Positions 53,276-62,281 of a stretch of DNA of 64,000 bases are shown here, piece by piece. How positions within the stretch are numbered: the first letter of the stretch is position 1; every line of letters starts with the position of its first letter. The notes under the pieces were generated by a model, which saw only the letters and a program-made list of their open reading frames with translations, searched no databases and was not told the DNA's origin. The position numbers and the translations under genes are program-made. This DNA is from Aeromonas veronii (lineage in GTDB: Bacteria > Pseudomonadota > Gammaproteobacteria > Enterobacterales > Aeromonadaceae): positions 2,967,501-3,031,500 of the forward strand of contig NZ_CP157875.1 in NCBI RefSeq assembly GCF_040215105.1, given 5' to 3'.

Positions 53276-54496
53276 CTATTTTTTCTGTAAGAAATAAAAA
53301 AAAATCACTCTTATAAACATAACTAGAGACTCTACAGCCAAAACGCTTAGGCATATGTTTTTTGCCGTGATACCATCTGTTATATACATAACACTTAGCG
53401 CCAGGATCTGAATTACCGCAGCAAAAATAACACTTCTATTTGCTATATCAATCCTGTTAATGGATGAAAATGCTGGATAACCAAAGTTAACCCCAACAAA
53501 ATTAATTAGAAGTGCTATAAGAAATATCTCTAGATATTCATGTGCAGAAATGAATTGCTCGCCAAACAAAAAACCCATTATCTCTTGAGAATAAGATATA
53601 CCAATAATGGCAGTAAATGCCATAGGGATTATCCCTACTCCAACGAATTTATAGAGATCTTTTTTATTGCCGGTTCTAGCCAGATAAGGGAACAATGCTT
53701 GACTTACTGGTGATATAATACTTTGACCTGCTTGATATAATTTTTCCGCACTATTATACAACGCCGCAGAATTAGTTCCAGAAAATGAGCCCACGAGAAA
53801 GGTACTTGCACTTGTATATACTCCAACTGCTAATCTTGAAACAAAAAATACTCCTCCCTCTTTCAATAGGGTATAACATTTTTTACGATCAGCCATTGAA
53901 ATCCAATAGCCCTCTTTATATATACTGATAACTCCAATAGATGTAGCCAATAGATTACTTAAAGCAAAGAATATTAAAACAGAGTCAGTTTGATTTTTTT
54001 CTTTAATAAAAATAAAAATAAAGAAAACGTAAAGTAGTTTTGCAGACACCATAGATATGGTGATTTTTTTCATTTTCTCTATGCCTAAAAAAAACCAATT
54101 AGGCTGAAAAGATTGAAAGAAAATTGATGCTATTATAGCAATATGGATGCTGCTAATATCTGGTATTGTATTGCCTAGCCTAAAATATAGTAAAACAAAT
54201 GCGGAAGTTATTAAAAACAAGAAAAATTTAACGGTAAAAATAGCTCCCAAGTAATCGGCTACTATTCTCTTATCTTCTTTGTTTCTTGCCAGCCAATATG
54301 GAGCCGATATACCAAAGCCATAGTCGGTAATAATCAGAGCAATACTACAAAGTGACATTGACATAGCTACCGTGCCAAACCCCTCTAATCCGAGAACACG
54401 GCTAAGATAAGGTAACACTAATAACGGCGCTATATAGTTACTGAACTGAACTAACATCAATGATAGAATGTTTTTGCTTAATGCTACCTCTCTCAA
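53276..54496 (-). CDS. wzx: Wzx O-unit flippase
   Basis: 406 residues, MOP/MATE-superfamily polysaccharide exporter with about twelve hydrophobic segments. LSLMLVQFSNYIAPLLVLPY and LGLEGFGTVAMSMSL at the N-terminus match Wzx/RfbX. The start appears to be TTG at 54496 with AGAGAGGA before it. A 175-base non-coding AT-rich gap separates it from the next gene. It carries undecaprenyl-linked O-units across the inner membrane. Confidence 0.88.
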   Translation of the reverse strand: MREVALSKNILSLMLVQFSNYIAPLLVLPYLSRVLGLEGFGTVAMSMSLCSIALIITDYGFGISAPYWLARNKEDKRIVADYLGAIFTVKFFLFLITSAFVLLYFRLGNTIPDISSIHIAIIASIFFQSFQPNWFFLGIEKMKKITISMVSAKLLYVFFIFIFIKEKNQTDSVLIFFALSNLLATSIGVISIYKEGYWISMADRKKCYTLLKEGGVFFVSRLAVGVYTSASTFLVGSFSGTNSAALYNSAEKLYQAGQSIISPVSQALFPYLARTGNKKDLYKFVGVGIIPMAFTAIIGISYSQEIMGFLFGEQFISAHEYLEIFLIALLINFVGVNFGYPAFSSINRIDIANRSVIFAAVIQILALSVMYITDGITAKNICLSVLAVESLVMFIRVIFFYFLQKK

Positions 54497-54566
54497 TTAA
54501 TCCTCTCTCAGCTTTTAATGCATTTACTTTAATAAAAAGAAAGGGAAATGAATTGACTTTTAAGCT

Positions 54567-55193
54567 TCACTTGTTGTCAATAACAAAATCCGGGTTTAAT
54601 TCCAAAATGCCTTTGCGATAGAATACAATATCTCCAGATTTATACTGTTGAGTTGTAATTGCGTTAATTATAGGTCTTATACCTTCTTCAATCGTCATTA
54701 CATTTGAGTTATTTATTGAAAGTCCATCACGTAATTTTGTATCGATAGCTCCAGGACATAGAGCTAAAGTATCATATCCATCTTTAGCTAATCCCATAGT
54801 TAGTTTAATTACTCCCGCTTTAGCGGCACAATAAGCAGTCCAATCTTTATAAGCGTTAAATGCTGCTGTAGACGATAAATTAACGATACGGCATCTATTA
54901 TTCTTTATTAGGGCCATTCTAGATACTAGATATGTGCCGATCAAATTTGTCTGTATATCATTGATCCAGAATGCTGGTTCGGAATCCACAATTCGACTAG
55001 AATATAATGAGCCTGCACAATTGACTACGACATCAAAACTATTTCCTAAAAAATAATTCTCAACAGATTCTTGACTTGTTACATCTAATTCAGCACGTTT
55101 TGGAGCCGAGACTTGATAATCATCAAATCTGCAAAGTGTCGCGGCTATATGTTTTGCTAGATCACTGTTACCACCAGTTAATAAAATTTTCAT
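54567..55193 (-). CDS. Short-chain dehydrogenase/reductase in the polyol cassette
   Basis: 208 residues. N-terminal [20 protein letters not shown] is the cofactor fold; the active site is intact with the Ser in IVNLSSTAAFNAY and YCAAKAG (Tyr-x-x-x-Lys). Its start overlaps the stop of the cytidylyltransferase gene (ATGA), so the two are made together. By analogy with pairs that make CDP-polyols it may reduce a ketose phosphate to the polyol phosphate; the exact substrate is not determinable. Confidence 0.82.
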   Translation of the reverse strand: MKILLTGGNSDLAKHIAATLCRFDDYQVSAPKRAELDVTSQESVENYFLGNSFDVVVNCAGSLYSSRIVDSEPAFWINDIQTNLIGTYLVSRMALIKNNRCRIVNLSSTAAFNAYKDWTAYCAAKAGVIKLTMGLAKDGYDTLALCPGAIDTKLRDGLSINNSNVMTIEEGIRPIINAITTQQYKSGDIVFYRKGILELNPDFVIDNK

Positions 55194-55636
55194 ACTTTTG
55201 GCTCTGGTATTGGATGATTATCACTTCGCTCAATCAATTTTTCATACTGATCATGAATTTTCTTTTTAAGATTAGTAGAACTCACTCCTTTTCCATATGG
55301 CATATAGAAAACTTTCACACCTAATTTTTTTAAATAATCATACTTCCCTAACCAATCATCACCTATCACGAAGATATCAATGTTCAGCTTTTTAACAGTT
55401 TCACTGTGCTCTAAAGTATGTTGAGGTACCACAACATCAGGTGCTCGTAATCCTTCTATAATTGATATGCGCTCTTCGAATGGTACAGCTGGTGGATTTT
55501 TATAGCTACAAACTAACTCGTCTGTACTAACCCCAACAATAAGTACATCTCCTAATCCACGACCATATTCTATCATTTTCAGATGGTTACTATGGAATAA
55601 ATCAAATGTACCAGATACATATACAATATGTGACAT
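55190..55636 (-). CDS. TagD-like cytidylyltransferase (CDP-glycerol/polyol synthesis)
   Basis: 148 residues from ATG at 55636 (AAGG six bases upstream). Motifs of the cytidylyltransferase fold: GTFDLFHSNHLKMIEYG (the first HxGH-type site is HSNH here), VPFEERISIIEGLR and FVIGDDWLGKYDYLKKLG. Closest to glycerol-3-phosphate cytidylyltransferases, which make CDP-glycerol. Translation is coupled to the SDR reductase. Confidence 0.85.
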   Translation of the reverse strand: MSHIVYVSGTFDLFHSNHLKMIEYGRGLGDVLIVGVSTDELVCSYKNPPAVPFEERISIIEGLRAPDVVVPQHTLEHSETVKKLNIDIFVIGDDWLGKYDYLKKLGVKVFYMPYGKGVSSTNLKKKIHDQYEKLIERSDNHPIPEPKV

Positions 55637-55687
55637 AAATGACCTTATATGATTTCGCATTTAAAATAAATAAAAACATCCACTTTA

Positions 55688-56227
55688 TTAAACCATCATA
55701 CTTAATGGTAAAGCAGCTGTATCTTTTTCTGACAATATCGGAGCCCCATCAAAAGGCCAATCAATCCTTAACTCTTGGTCGCACCACAGAATAGTTCTTT
55801 CACAATTTGGTTTATAATAACTTGTCGTCTTATATAAGAAATCCACTGACTCGCTTAAAGTTAAAAATCCATGAGCAAAGCCGGCAGGAATCCATAATTG
55901 TCGTTTATTCTCTGCAGAAATATTCACTCCAACCCACTGCCCGAATGTAGGTGAGTTATGACGAATATCTACCGCGACATCAAATACCTCACCCACAGCA
56001 CATCGCACCAATTTCCCTTGAGCATGGGGTGGCAACTGGTAGTGCAATCCACGTAGCACGCCTTTCGACGACTTTGAGTGATTGTCCTGTACAAAGGTAA
56101 TAGGATATCCTACAGCCTCTTCAAACTGCTTATGATTAAAGCTTTCAAAGAAAAAACCACGCTCATCCCCAAATACTTTAGGCTCCAAGATAAGTACATC
56201 AGGAATTGCTGTCTTGATTACATTCAT
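55688..56227 (-). CDS. rfbC: dTDP-4-dehydrorhamnose 3,5-epimerase
   Basis: 179 residues from ATG at 56227 (GGA seven bases upstream). GVLRGLHYQLPPHAQGK, EVFDVAVDIRHNSPTFGQ and LYKTTSYYKP hold the catalytic His, Asp and Tyr. Follows rfbA in the usual rfbBDAC order. It is more AT-rich than rfbA and begins the low-GC part of the cluster. Confidence 0.95.
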   Translation of the reverse strand: MNVIKTAIPDVLILEPKVFGDERGFFFESFNHKQFEEAVGYPITFVQDNHSKSSKGVLRGLHYQLPPHAQGKLVRCAVGEVFDVAVDIRHNSPTFGQWVGVNISAENKRQLWIPAGFAHGFLTLSESVDFLYKTTSYYKPNCERTILWCDQELRIDWPFDGAPILSEKDTAALPLSMMV

Positions 56228-56289
56228 CTGTCTATCCACATTTAATTCAATCTTTATGGGGGAGCATATTCCCTCCCCCCCATATCACA

Positions 56290-57168
56290 TCATGCTTTGG
56301 CAACCATTCTTAACAAATATTGGCCATACGCATTCTTCGCCAACGATGCAGCAAGTTCACGAACCTGTTCGGCATTAATGAACCTCTGGCGATAGGCGAT
56401 CTCTTCCGGGCAAGCCACTTTCAGTCCCTGACGTGTTTCTATAGTCTGAATAAAGTTGCTCGCTTCTATCATGCTTTCATGGGTACCGGTATCAAGCCAG
56501 GCATAACCACGTCCCATCATGGCCACCGATAGATTGCCTTGCTCCAAGTAGATACGGTTCACATCGGTGATTTCCAGCTCACCACGCAGTGACGGTTTCA
56601 GGCTCTTGGCGATCTCAACCACGTTGTTGTCATAGAAGTAGAGCCCCGTCACCGCATAGTTGCTCTTGGGCTCCAGTGGCTTCTCTTCCAGAGAAATAGC
56701 GGTGCCCTCTTTATCGAACGCCACCACCCCATAACGCTTAGGGTCATGAACGTGGTAAGCAAAGACGGTGGCGCCGCTCTCTTTAGCGGCGGCTGCTTCA
56801 AGCTGTTTCTGCAGGTCGTGGCCATAGAAGATGTTGTCACCCAATACCAACGCACAGGGGTCTGACCCGATAAACTCTTCACCCAGAATAAAGGCTTGGG
56901 CCAACCCGTCCGGGCTGGGCTGCACCTTATATTGCAAATTCAGGCCCCACTGACTGCCATCCCCCAACAATTGCTCAAAGCGAGGAGTATCTTGCGGCGT
57001 ACTGACGATCAAAATATCGCGAATACCTGCCAGCATCAGGGTGCTGAGCGGATAGTAGATCATCGGCTTGTCATATATGGGCAGCAGTTGCTTGCTCACC
57101 GCCATGGTGACTGGATAGAGACGAGTGCCAGAGCCGCCGGCCAGAATAATGCCTTTACGTTTAGTCAT
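56290..57168 (-). CDS. rfbA: Glucose-1-phosphate thymidylyltransferase
   Basis: Makes dTDP-glucose from glucose-1-phosphate and dTTP. 292 residues. The nucleotidyltransferase loop is [20 protein letters not shown], with [20 protein letters not shown] and [13 protein letters not shown]. First step of dTDP-L-rhamnose synthesis. Genomic-like GC, in contrast to the following rfbC; the gap between them (56256-56283) has a G/C-rich inverted repeat. Confidence 0.97.
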   Translation of the reverse strand: MTKRKGIILAGGSGTRLYPVTMAVSKQLLPIYDKPMIYYPLSTLMLAGIRDILIVSTPQDTPRFEQLLGDGSQWGLNLQYKVQPSPDGLAQAFILGEEFIGSDPCALVLGDNIFYGHDLQKQLEAAAAKESGATVFAYHVHDPKRYGVVAFDKEGTAISLEEKPLEPKSNYAVTGLYFYDNNVVEIAKSLKPSLRGELEITDVNRIYLEQGNLSVAMMGRGYAWLDTGTHESMIEASNFIQTIETRQGLKVACPEEIAYRQRFINAEQVRELAASLAKNAYGQYLLRMVAKA

Positions 57169-57254
57169 GATGCTTGTTTCTTATTTTTAAATTGCAAAAG
57201 AAAAGGGTGGCTTGCGACTACACCTTTCAAGTTTTACCCTTGCCTGTCGGGGAT

Positions 57255-58142
57255 TTACTTGCCGAGGATCTCAGCCAACATCCGCTCCACACCGACAGTC
57301 CACTCCGGAAGTACCAGATCGAAAGTGCGCTGGAATTTACTTGTATCAAGGCGAGAGTTCTGAGGACGTTTGGCAGGAGTCGAGAAGGCGCTGGTCGGCA
57401 CTGCATTGAGTTGCGTTACCACCAGTTCAACCCCGGCCTCTCTGGCTTTGGCAAACACCAGCTGGGCGTAGTCAAACCAGGTGGTGGTGCCGGAGGCTAT
57501 CAGATGATACAGCCCGGCAACGTCGGGGTTACTCTGGGCTACGCGGATTGCATGAGCGGTACAATCAGCCAACAACTCGGCACCGGTCGGTGCGCCGAAC
57601 TGGTCATTGATGACCGACATTTCGCTGCGCTCTTTGCCAAAGCGCAGCATGGTCTTGGCAAAGTTGGCACCCCGTGCGGCATAGACCCAGCTGGTGCGAA
57701 AAATCAGATGACGAGAGCAAAGCGCCGCCCCTTGCTCACCCGCCAGCTTGGTCTCGCCGTAGACATTGAGCGGTGCTGTTGTATCGGTTTCCGCCCAGGG
57801 GCGCTCGCCGCTACCATCGAACACATAGTCTGTGGAGTAATGCACCAGCCAGGCACCCAATACTTCCGCTTCTTTGGCTATCGCTGCCACACTGGTTGCG
57901 TTGAGCAGCTCGGCAAATCCACGCTCCCTTTCGGCCTTGTCGACAGCGGTGTGGGCTGCTGCGTTGACAATCACGTCCGGCTTGACCAGACGTACCGTGT
58001 CGGCCACCCCGGTCGGGTTGCTGAAATCACCGCAATAGTCGGTGGAGTCAAAATCAACGGCAGTGATGCGCCCCAGCGGCGCCAGTGCGCGTTGCAGCTC
58101 CCAGCCTACCTGACCATTTTTGCCAAACAACAGAATATGCAT
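57255..58142 (-). CDS. rfbD: dTDP-4-dehydrorhamnose reductase
   Basis: Last step of dTDP-L-rhamnose synthesis. 295 residues: [58 protein letters not shown] and VYGETKLAGE with the active-site Tyr-x-x-x-Lys. The complete copy; a truncated one is at 46.5-46.8 kb. Its start overlaps the rfbB stop (ATGA). Confidence 0.96.
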   Translation of the reverse strand: MHILLFGKNGQVGWELQRALAPLGRITAVDFDSTDYCGDFSNPTGVADTVRLVKPDVIVNAAAHTAVDKAERERGFAELLNATSVAAIAKEAEVLGAWLVHYSTDYVFDGSGERPWAETDTTAPLNVYGETKLAGEQGAALCSRHLIFRTSWVYAARGANFAKTMLRFGKERSEMSVINDQFGAPTGAELLADCTAHAIRVAQSNPDVAGLYHLIASGTTTWFDYAQLVFAKAREAGVELVVTQLNAVPTSAFSTPAKRPQNSRLDTSKFQRTFDLVLPEWTVGVERMLAEILGK

Positions 58143-59263
58143 CAGGTACGCTCCCCGTAGTTCTGCTCAATCCAGGATTGGTAGGCGCCGCTCTTGACGT
58201 TGCTGACCCACTGCTGGTTATCCAGATACCACTGCACCGTCTTGCGGATACCGGACTCAAAGGTCTCTTGCGGCTGCCAGGCGAGTCCGGCGCTCATCTT
58301 ACTGGCATCGATGGCATAGCGGCGATCGTGACCGGGGCGATCGGCCACATAGGTGATTTGATCGCGGTAGCTTCTCCCCTCACCCCGGCCCTCTCCCCCA
58401 AGGTTCGAGGGAGACAGAGGCACCATCTCGTCGAGCAGATCGCAGATGGTATAAACGACGTCCAGATTCTGTTTCTCGTTGTGACCGCCAATGTTGTAGG
58501 TCTCGCCGATCACACCTGTGGTGACCACGGTATAGAGTGCACGCGCATGATCCTCAACATAGAGCCAATCGCGGATCTGGTCGCCCTTGCCATAAACCGG
58601 CAGCGGCTTGCCATCCAGCGCATTGAGGATGACCAGCGGGATCAACTTTTCGGGGAAATGATAGGGGCCGTAGTTGTTGGAGCAGTTAGTAACTATGGTC
58701 GGCAGACCATAAGTACGGCGCCAAGCTCGTACCAGATGGTCGCTCGATGCCTTGGAGGCAGAATAGGGGCTGCTGGGCGCGTAAGGCGTGGTTTCGGTGA
58801 ACAGTGGCAGCTCTGTACCGGCAGCGACGTCATCCGGATGGAGCAGATCGCCATAGACCTCGTCGGTGGAGATATGGTGGAAGCGGAACGCAGCCTTGCG
58901 AACCTCGTCCAGACCGTTCCAGTAGGCGCGGGCCGCCTCCAGCAACATGTAAGTACCGATAATATTGGTCTCAATAAAGTCGGCAGGACCAGTGATGGAG
59001 CGATCGACGTGGCTCTCGGCGGCCAGGTGCATCACGGCATCCGGCTGATGCAAGGCAAACACCCGATCCAGCTCGGCACGATTGCAGATATCGACCTGCT
59101 CGAACGCATAGCGATCGCTGCCTGATACCTCCGCCAGCGATTCCAGATTCCCCGCGTAAGTGAGCTTGTCGAGATTGATCACTGAGTCTTGGGTATGCTG
59201 AATGATATGGCGTACAACCGCAGAACCGATAAAACCGGCGCCACCAGTCAAAAGAATCTTCAT
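58142..59263 (-). CDS. rfbB: dTDP-glucose 4,6-dehydratase with in-frame insertion
   Basis: 373 residues, a little longer than usual. [20 protein letters not shown] (NAD fold), [10 protein letters not shown] and [15 protein letters not shown] (Tyr-x-x-x-Lys) are normal. Near residue 285, where relatives read about VPKATSYRDQ, this protein has [14 protein letters not shown] inserted before SYRDQ, adding about 12 residues. The segment is encoded by a GC-rich repeat-like sequence (58373-58417). The frame is intact and the insertion lies between the sugar-binding blocks, so activity may persist. First gene of the cluster, after the JUMPStart-like site. Confidence 0.95.
   Translation of the reverse strand: MKILLTGGAGFIGSAVVRHIIQHTQDSVINLDKLTYAGNLESLAEVSGSDRYAFEQVDICNRAELDRVFALHQPDAVMHLAAESHVDRSITGPADFIETNIIGTYMLLEAARAYWNGLDEVRKAAFRFHHISTDEVYGDLLHPDDVAAGTELPLFTETTPYAPSSPYSASKASSDHLVRAWRRTYGLPTIVTNCSNNYGPYHFPEKLIPLVILNALDGKPLPVYGKGDQIRDWLYVEDHARALYTVVTTGVIGETYNIGGHNEKQNLDVVYTICDLLDEMVPLSPSNLGGEGRGEGRSYRDQITYVADRPGHDRRYAIDASKMSAGLAWQPQETFESGIRKTVQWYLDNQQWVSNVKSGAYQSWIEQNYGERT
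58373..58417 (-). repeat. Repeat-like insertion in rfbB
   Basis: 45 bases (15 codons) replacing about three codons of the usual gene. Plus strand contains CTCACCCCGGCCCTCTCCC and an imperfect CTCCC / GGGAG palindrome; the encoded GGEGRGEG is the peptide typical of a widespread intergenic repeat of proteobacteria. Confidence 0.75.
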
Positions 59264-59398
59264 AGGATGTAATGCTCTTGAAGGATTAGCTGGATAGGAT
59301 AAGAAAGCACTGTCTTGATGAGGTTTAGAGTAAATTGGCTACGATGGGTTGTGGTTAGCTCCGCGTCCATTCAGACATCTTCCCAGTAGCAATGGGGT

Positions 59399-59427
59399 TA
59401 GCTACCGCAGTGGGTTACAGCTCCCAA
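59399..59427 (-). promoter_or_regulatory. JUMPStart/ops-like element
   Basis: On the minus strand TGGGAGCTGTAA, then a short gap, then GCGGTAGC (59408-59401). This matches the JUMPStart TGGTAGCTGTTAA block and the ops core GGCGGTAGC as I recall them, about 135 bases before rfbB. In enterobacteria this recruits RfaH to long polysaccharide operons. Confidence 0.7.
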
Positions 59428-60071
59428 CATGCTGATTTTAACCTGATAGTGGGCGCTGTTGGTCATCATATCCTCCAGCATCTTGTATTGGTTGATATGT
59501 CACAATGCCATCAAATTACGTTGCACATCTGAGTATTCCGAGAACATACATTGTTCACATATTGGGCAACCAAGGCCCTACACCCGATTTCGAGTCAGAT
59601 TCTATCTCGATTAGCCCGATGATTAACAGTCAAAACAGCAGGAAACTGTCCATCCAAGTAGGATTCAAAAAAGACCGCTTACTTTGTGCGCAACTCTTTA
59701 TCTCCTCCATAGTTATCGTGTTACACAACCAAATATTTCTATGTGGCATCTCATACTAAAGGCTGTCCGTTCAGGTTGTAGCAGCGAATCGTAACGGTGA
59801 TGTCTGAGCGGGTGACAGATGTCCATGGTGCAATAAAAACAGTCGCATACCTTATTCACGGGCCTCAAAGAACACCGAGCAATAGTCTGTGACATTCAGT
59901 ACAAAATAGAGATCAGGCTTCATCACCGTTGCCACAAGTAATTGGGGCAGGGTTTCATAACGGTAGGAACGATTCAGTCTCGATACAGGGGGGAGCGTGT
60001 AGGATCCGGATTGACTCTCTTCTTCTTACCCTCTCTAATTGACAGCCTGGACCCTCATCACCATGCATCTT
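59428..60071. other. Intergenic region between the rfb locus and phoP
   Basis: About 640 bases, AT-rich (59480-59760), between the divergent polysaccharide operon and phoP. No protein family was recognised in either strand. It must hold the rfb promoter and the phoP promoter; a weak PhoP-box-like site is at 59951-59967. Confidence 0.5.
59951..59967 (+). promoter_or_regulatory. Weak PhoP-box-like direct repeat
   Basis: GGTTTC-ATAAC-GGTAGG, against the enterobacterial (G/T)GTTTA-N5-(G/T)GTTTA; the first half matches 5 of 6, the second poorly. It is 105 bases before the phoP ATG and would fit autoregulation. Confidence 0.3.
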
Positions 60072-60746
60072 ATGAAAATCCTTTTGGTCGAAGACGACAA
60101 GCTGCTCAACCATCACCTCACCACGCTGTTGACCGAGGCCCAGAATCAGGTTTACAGCACGGATCAGGCCCAGGTTGCGCTGCATTACGCTCGTGACTAC
60201 CCCATCGACGTGGCCATCATCGATCTCGGCCTGCCGGACATGGACGGGCTGCATCTCATCACCCAGTTGAGAGAGCAGCAGATCCCCTTCCCCATCATAG
60301 TACTGACCGCGCGCGGAAGCTGGCAGGACAAGGTCGAAGGGCTGGAGGCCGGAGCCGACGATTACCTGGTCAAACCGTTCCAGAAAGACGAGCTGCTGGC
60401 CCGTTTGAACGCGCTGGTACGCCGTAGCGCCGGCTTCATTTCTCCCCGGGTGAAGGCCGGTGACTACGAGCTGGATCTCTCTCGCAAGGAGCTGACCATC
60501 GCCGGTGAAGTCACCGTTCTCACCAGCTTCGAGTATCTGATCCTGGAGTACCTGATGCGCAACGCCCGCCAGGTAGTCTCCAAACAGCAGTTGCTGGACC
60601 AGCTCTACGGCGATGGTGAAGGGGATCCGAACACCATAGAGGTGATGGTGAGCCGTCTGCGCAAAAAGCTGGATCCGGAAGGGACCATCGCCCCCATCTC
60701 CACCATCCGCCGCCAGGGTTACATCTTCAACCTGTCATGCAGTTAA
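60072..60746 (+). CDS. phoP: Response regulator PhoP
   Basis: OmpR-family DNA-binding regulator of the Mg2+/antimicrobial-peptide response. 224 residues from ATG at 60072; another ATG is three codons earlier and neither has a strong site. Receiver with MKILLVEDDKLL, phospho-Asp in IIDLGLPDMDGL and GADDYLVKPFQKDEL; winged helix with SFEYLILEYLMRNARQVVSK and RRQGYIFNL. The SWQDKVEGLEAGADDY stretch is close to E. coli PhoP. Confidence 0.92.
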   Translation: MKILLVEDDKLLNHHLTTLLTEAQNQVYSTDQAQVALHYARDYPIDVAIIDLGLPDMDGLHLITQLREQQIPFPIIVLTARGSWQDKVEGLEAGADDYLVKPFQKDELLARLNALVRRSAGFISPRVKAGDYELDLSRKELTIAGEVTVLTSFEYLILEYLMRNARQVVSKQQLLDQLYGDGEGDPNTIEVMVSRLRKKLDPEGTIAPISTIRRQGYIFNLSCS

Positions 60747-60780
60747 GCGGAACATCGCCATGGCGTTTGGGGGAGATTTG

Positions 60781-62139
60781 ATGAAGCTTATCCGCCGCTC
60801 CCTGCATATCAAGCTGATGATGAGCGCCATGCTGGTCATCGCCATCATCATGGCGTTTTCCGTCTATATCCTCTATCTCGGCCATGCCGAAGAGCAGGCC
60901 CAGAAGGCCAGTACCCGCATGCAGGAGAACCTCTCCAAGCTGTTCTCCTCCAAGCAGCCGGATCCCCACGCCATCACGGAGCTCGCCAGCATCACCCCCG
61001 ATGCCATCGATCCCAACCTCGATACCCTCATCTGTCGCTCGGATGGCGAGCTAAGCTGGTCCAGCCTGCACATGCCGGAAGTGATCACCATCAAGGGCAC
61101 CATCTGCCAAGACCTGATGAAGTATCTGGGGGGGCTGGATCAGGATTACTTCTTCAAGCTGCACACCATCAAGAACGGTGACAGCTATTTCATCTACAGT
61201 CTGCGCTTCCTGCGCAATCACGGTGACGGCCCCACCACCTACTACGTGGTCATGGTCGACTCCGCCAAACGCTATCAGGATCAGACCCGGGAGTACCTCT
61301 ACCAATGCATCCGCCAGGCGCTGCTGGCCTATTGCCTGCTGGGTGCCCTGCTGCTGCTCACCAGTTTCTGGAGCCTCTCCTCCCTTCGCACCATGGCGCG
61401 GCAGATCAACGAGATCCGGGCCGGCAAACGGGAGGCCCTCTCCAGCGATTATGAGCGGGAGCTGCTGCCCCTGACCGAGTCGGTCAACCAATTGCTGGAA
61501 AATGAACGCCAGCAGACCCAACGCTATCAGCATGCGCTGAACGATCTGGCCCACAGTCTCAAAACCCGGCTCGCCCTCATCCAGATCACGGCTCAGGAGT
61601 TCAAACTGGGCCACCCGGTGCACGACAACATCAATGAACAGATCACCACCATGGATCAGATCATCCAGTATCAGCTGCGCCGCGCCGTCACCGGCCGCAA
61701 GCGCCTCGCGAGCAAAGGTACCGAGCCAGTCCCCCTCATCGAGAAGCTGCTGGCGAGTTTGGCCAAGGTCTATCGCCACAAAAAACTGCAGACCCAGTTC
61801 CAGTTCGACGATGACGTCTTCTTCCATGGCGAGCAGGGGGATCTGATGGAGATGATGGGCAATCTGCTCGACAACGCCTGCAAGTTTGCCATCAGTGAGG
61901 TACAAGTGCAGGTACGTCGGCAAGGCAGTGGCCTGCTTATTCTGGTGGAAGACGATGGTCCAGGCATCACGCCCGGCAAGTCGGAGCAGATCTTCCAGCG
62001 CGGTGTCCGGGCTGACAGCTCCCCTGGCCAAGGCATCGGTCTCGCGGTCGTGACCGAAATAGTGCACAGCTACGGTGGCGACATTCGGGTGGATGAATCT
62101 CCCCTTGGCGGCGCCCGTTTCCAGATGACCATTCCCTGA
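60781..62139 (+). CDS. phoQ: Sensor histidine kinase PhoQ
   Basis: Membrane kinase partner of PhoP. 452 residues from ATG at 60781 (GGGGGAG upstream). Two membrane helices (about 13-38 and 180-200) flank a periplasmic sensor of about 140 residues; then HAMP, the phospho-acceptor His in LNDLAHSLKTRLAL, and ATP-binding blocks NLLDNACKFA, EDDGPGIT and GQGIGLAVVTEIV. Begins 34 bases after phoP. Confidence 0.92.
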   Translation: MKLIRRSLHIKLMMSAMLVIAIIMAFSVYILYLGHAEEQAQKASTRMQENLSKLFSSKQPDPHAITELASITPDAIDPNLDTLICRSDGELSWSSLHMPEVITIKGTICQDLMKYLGGLDQDYFFKLHTIKNGDSYFIYSLRFLRNHGDGPTTYYVVMVDSAKRYQDQTREYLYQCIRQALLAYCLLGALLLLTSFWSLSSLRTMARQINEIRAGKREALSSDYERELLPLTESVNQLLENERQQTQRYQHALNDLAHSLKTRLALIQITAQEFKLGHPVHDNINEQITTMDQIIQYQLRRAVTGRKRLASKGTEPVPLIEKLLASLAKVYRHKKLQTQFQFDDDVFFHGEQGDLMEMMGNLLDNACKFAISEVQVQVRRQGSGLLILVEDDGPGITPGKSEQIFQRGVRADSSPGQGIGLAVVTEIVHSYGGDIRVDESPLGGARFQMTIP

Positions 62140-62281
62140 GGCTGAAGAGTGAGTGGGCAACCCTCATCAGGTTGCTGCCTGAAGCTGCCATTTTTTGACG
62201 AATCAAACACTAACAAGCTGGCAAGGGGTTGCCGGCTATGAGATAAACTAAAGCCAAATACGACTGCATGGATGCGTTGCT

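Noticed and set aside
59505..59895. Open frames of 84 and 60 codons between rfbB and phoP
   Set aside because: No ribosome site, no recognisable family, odd composition; most likely non-coding leader DNA.
62156..62175. GCAACC/GGTTGC hairpin after phoQ as terminator
   Set aside because: Six-base stem with no U-tract directly after it; a T6 run lies 16 bases later, too far to count.
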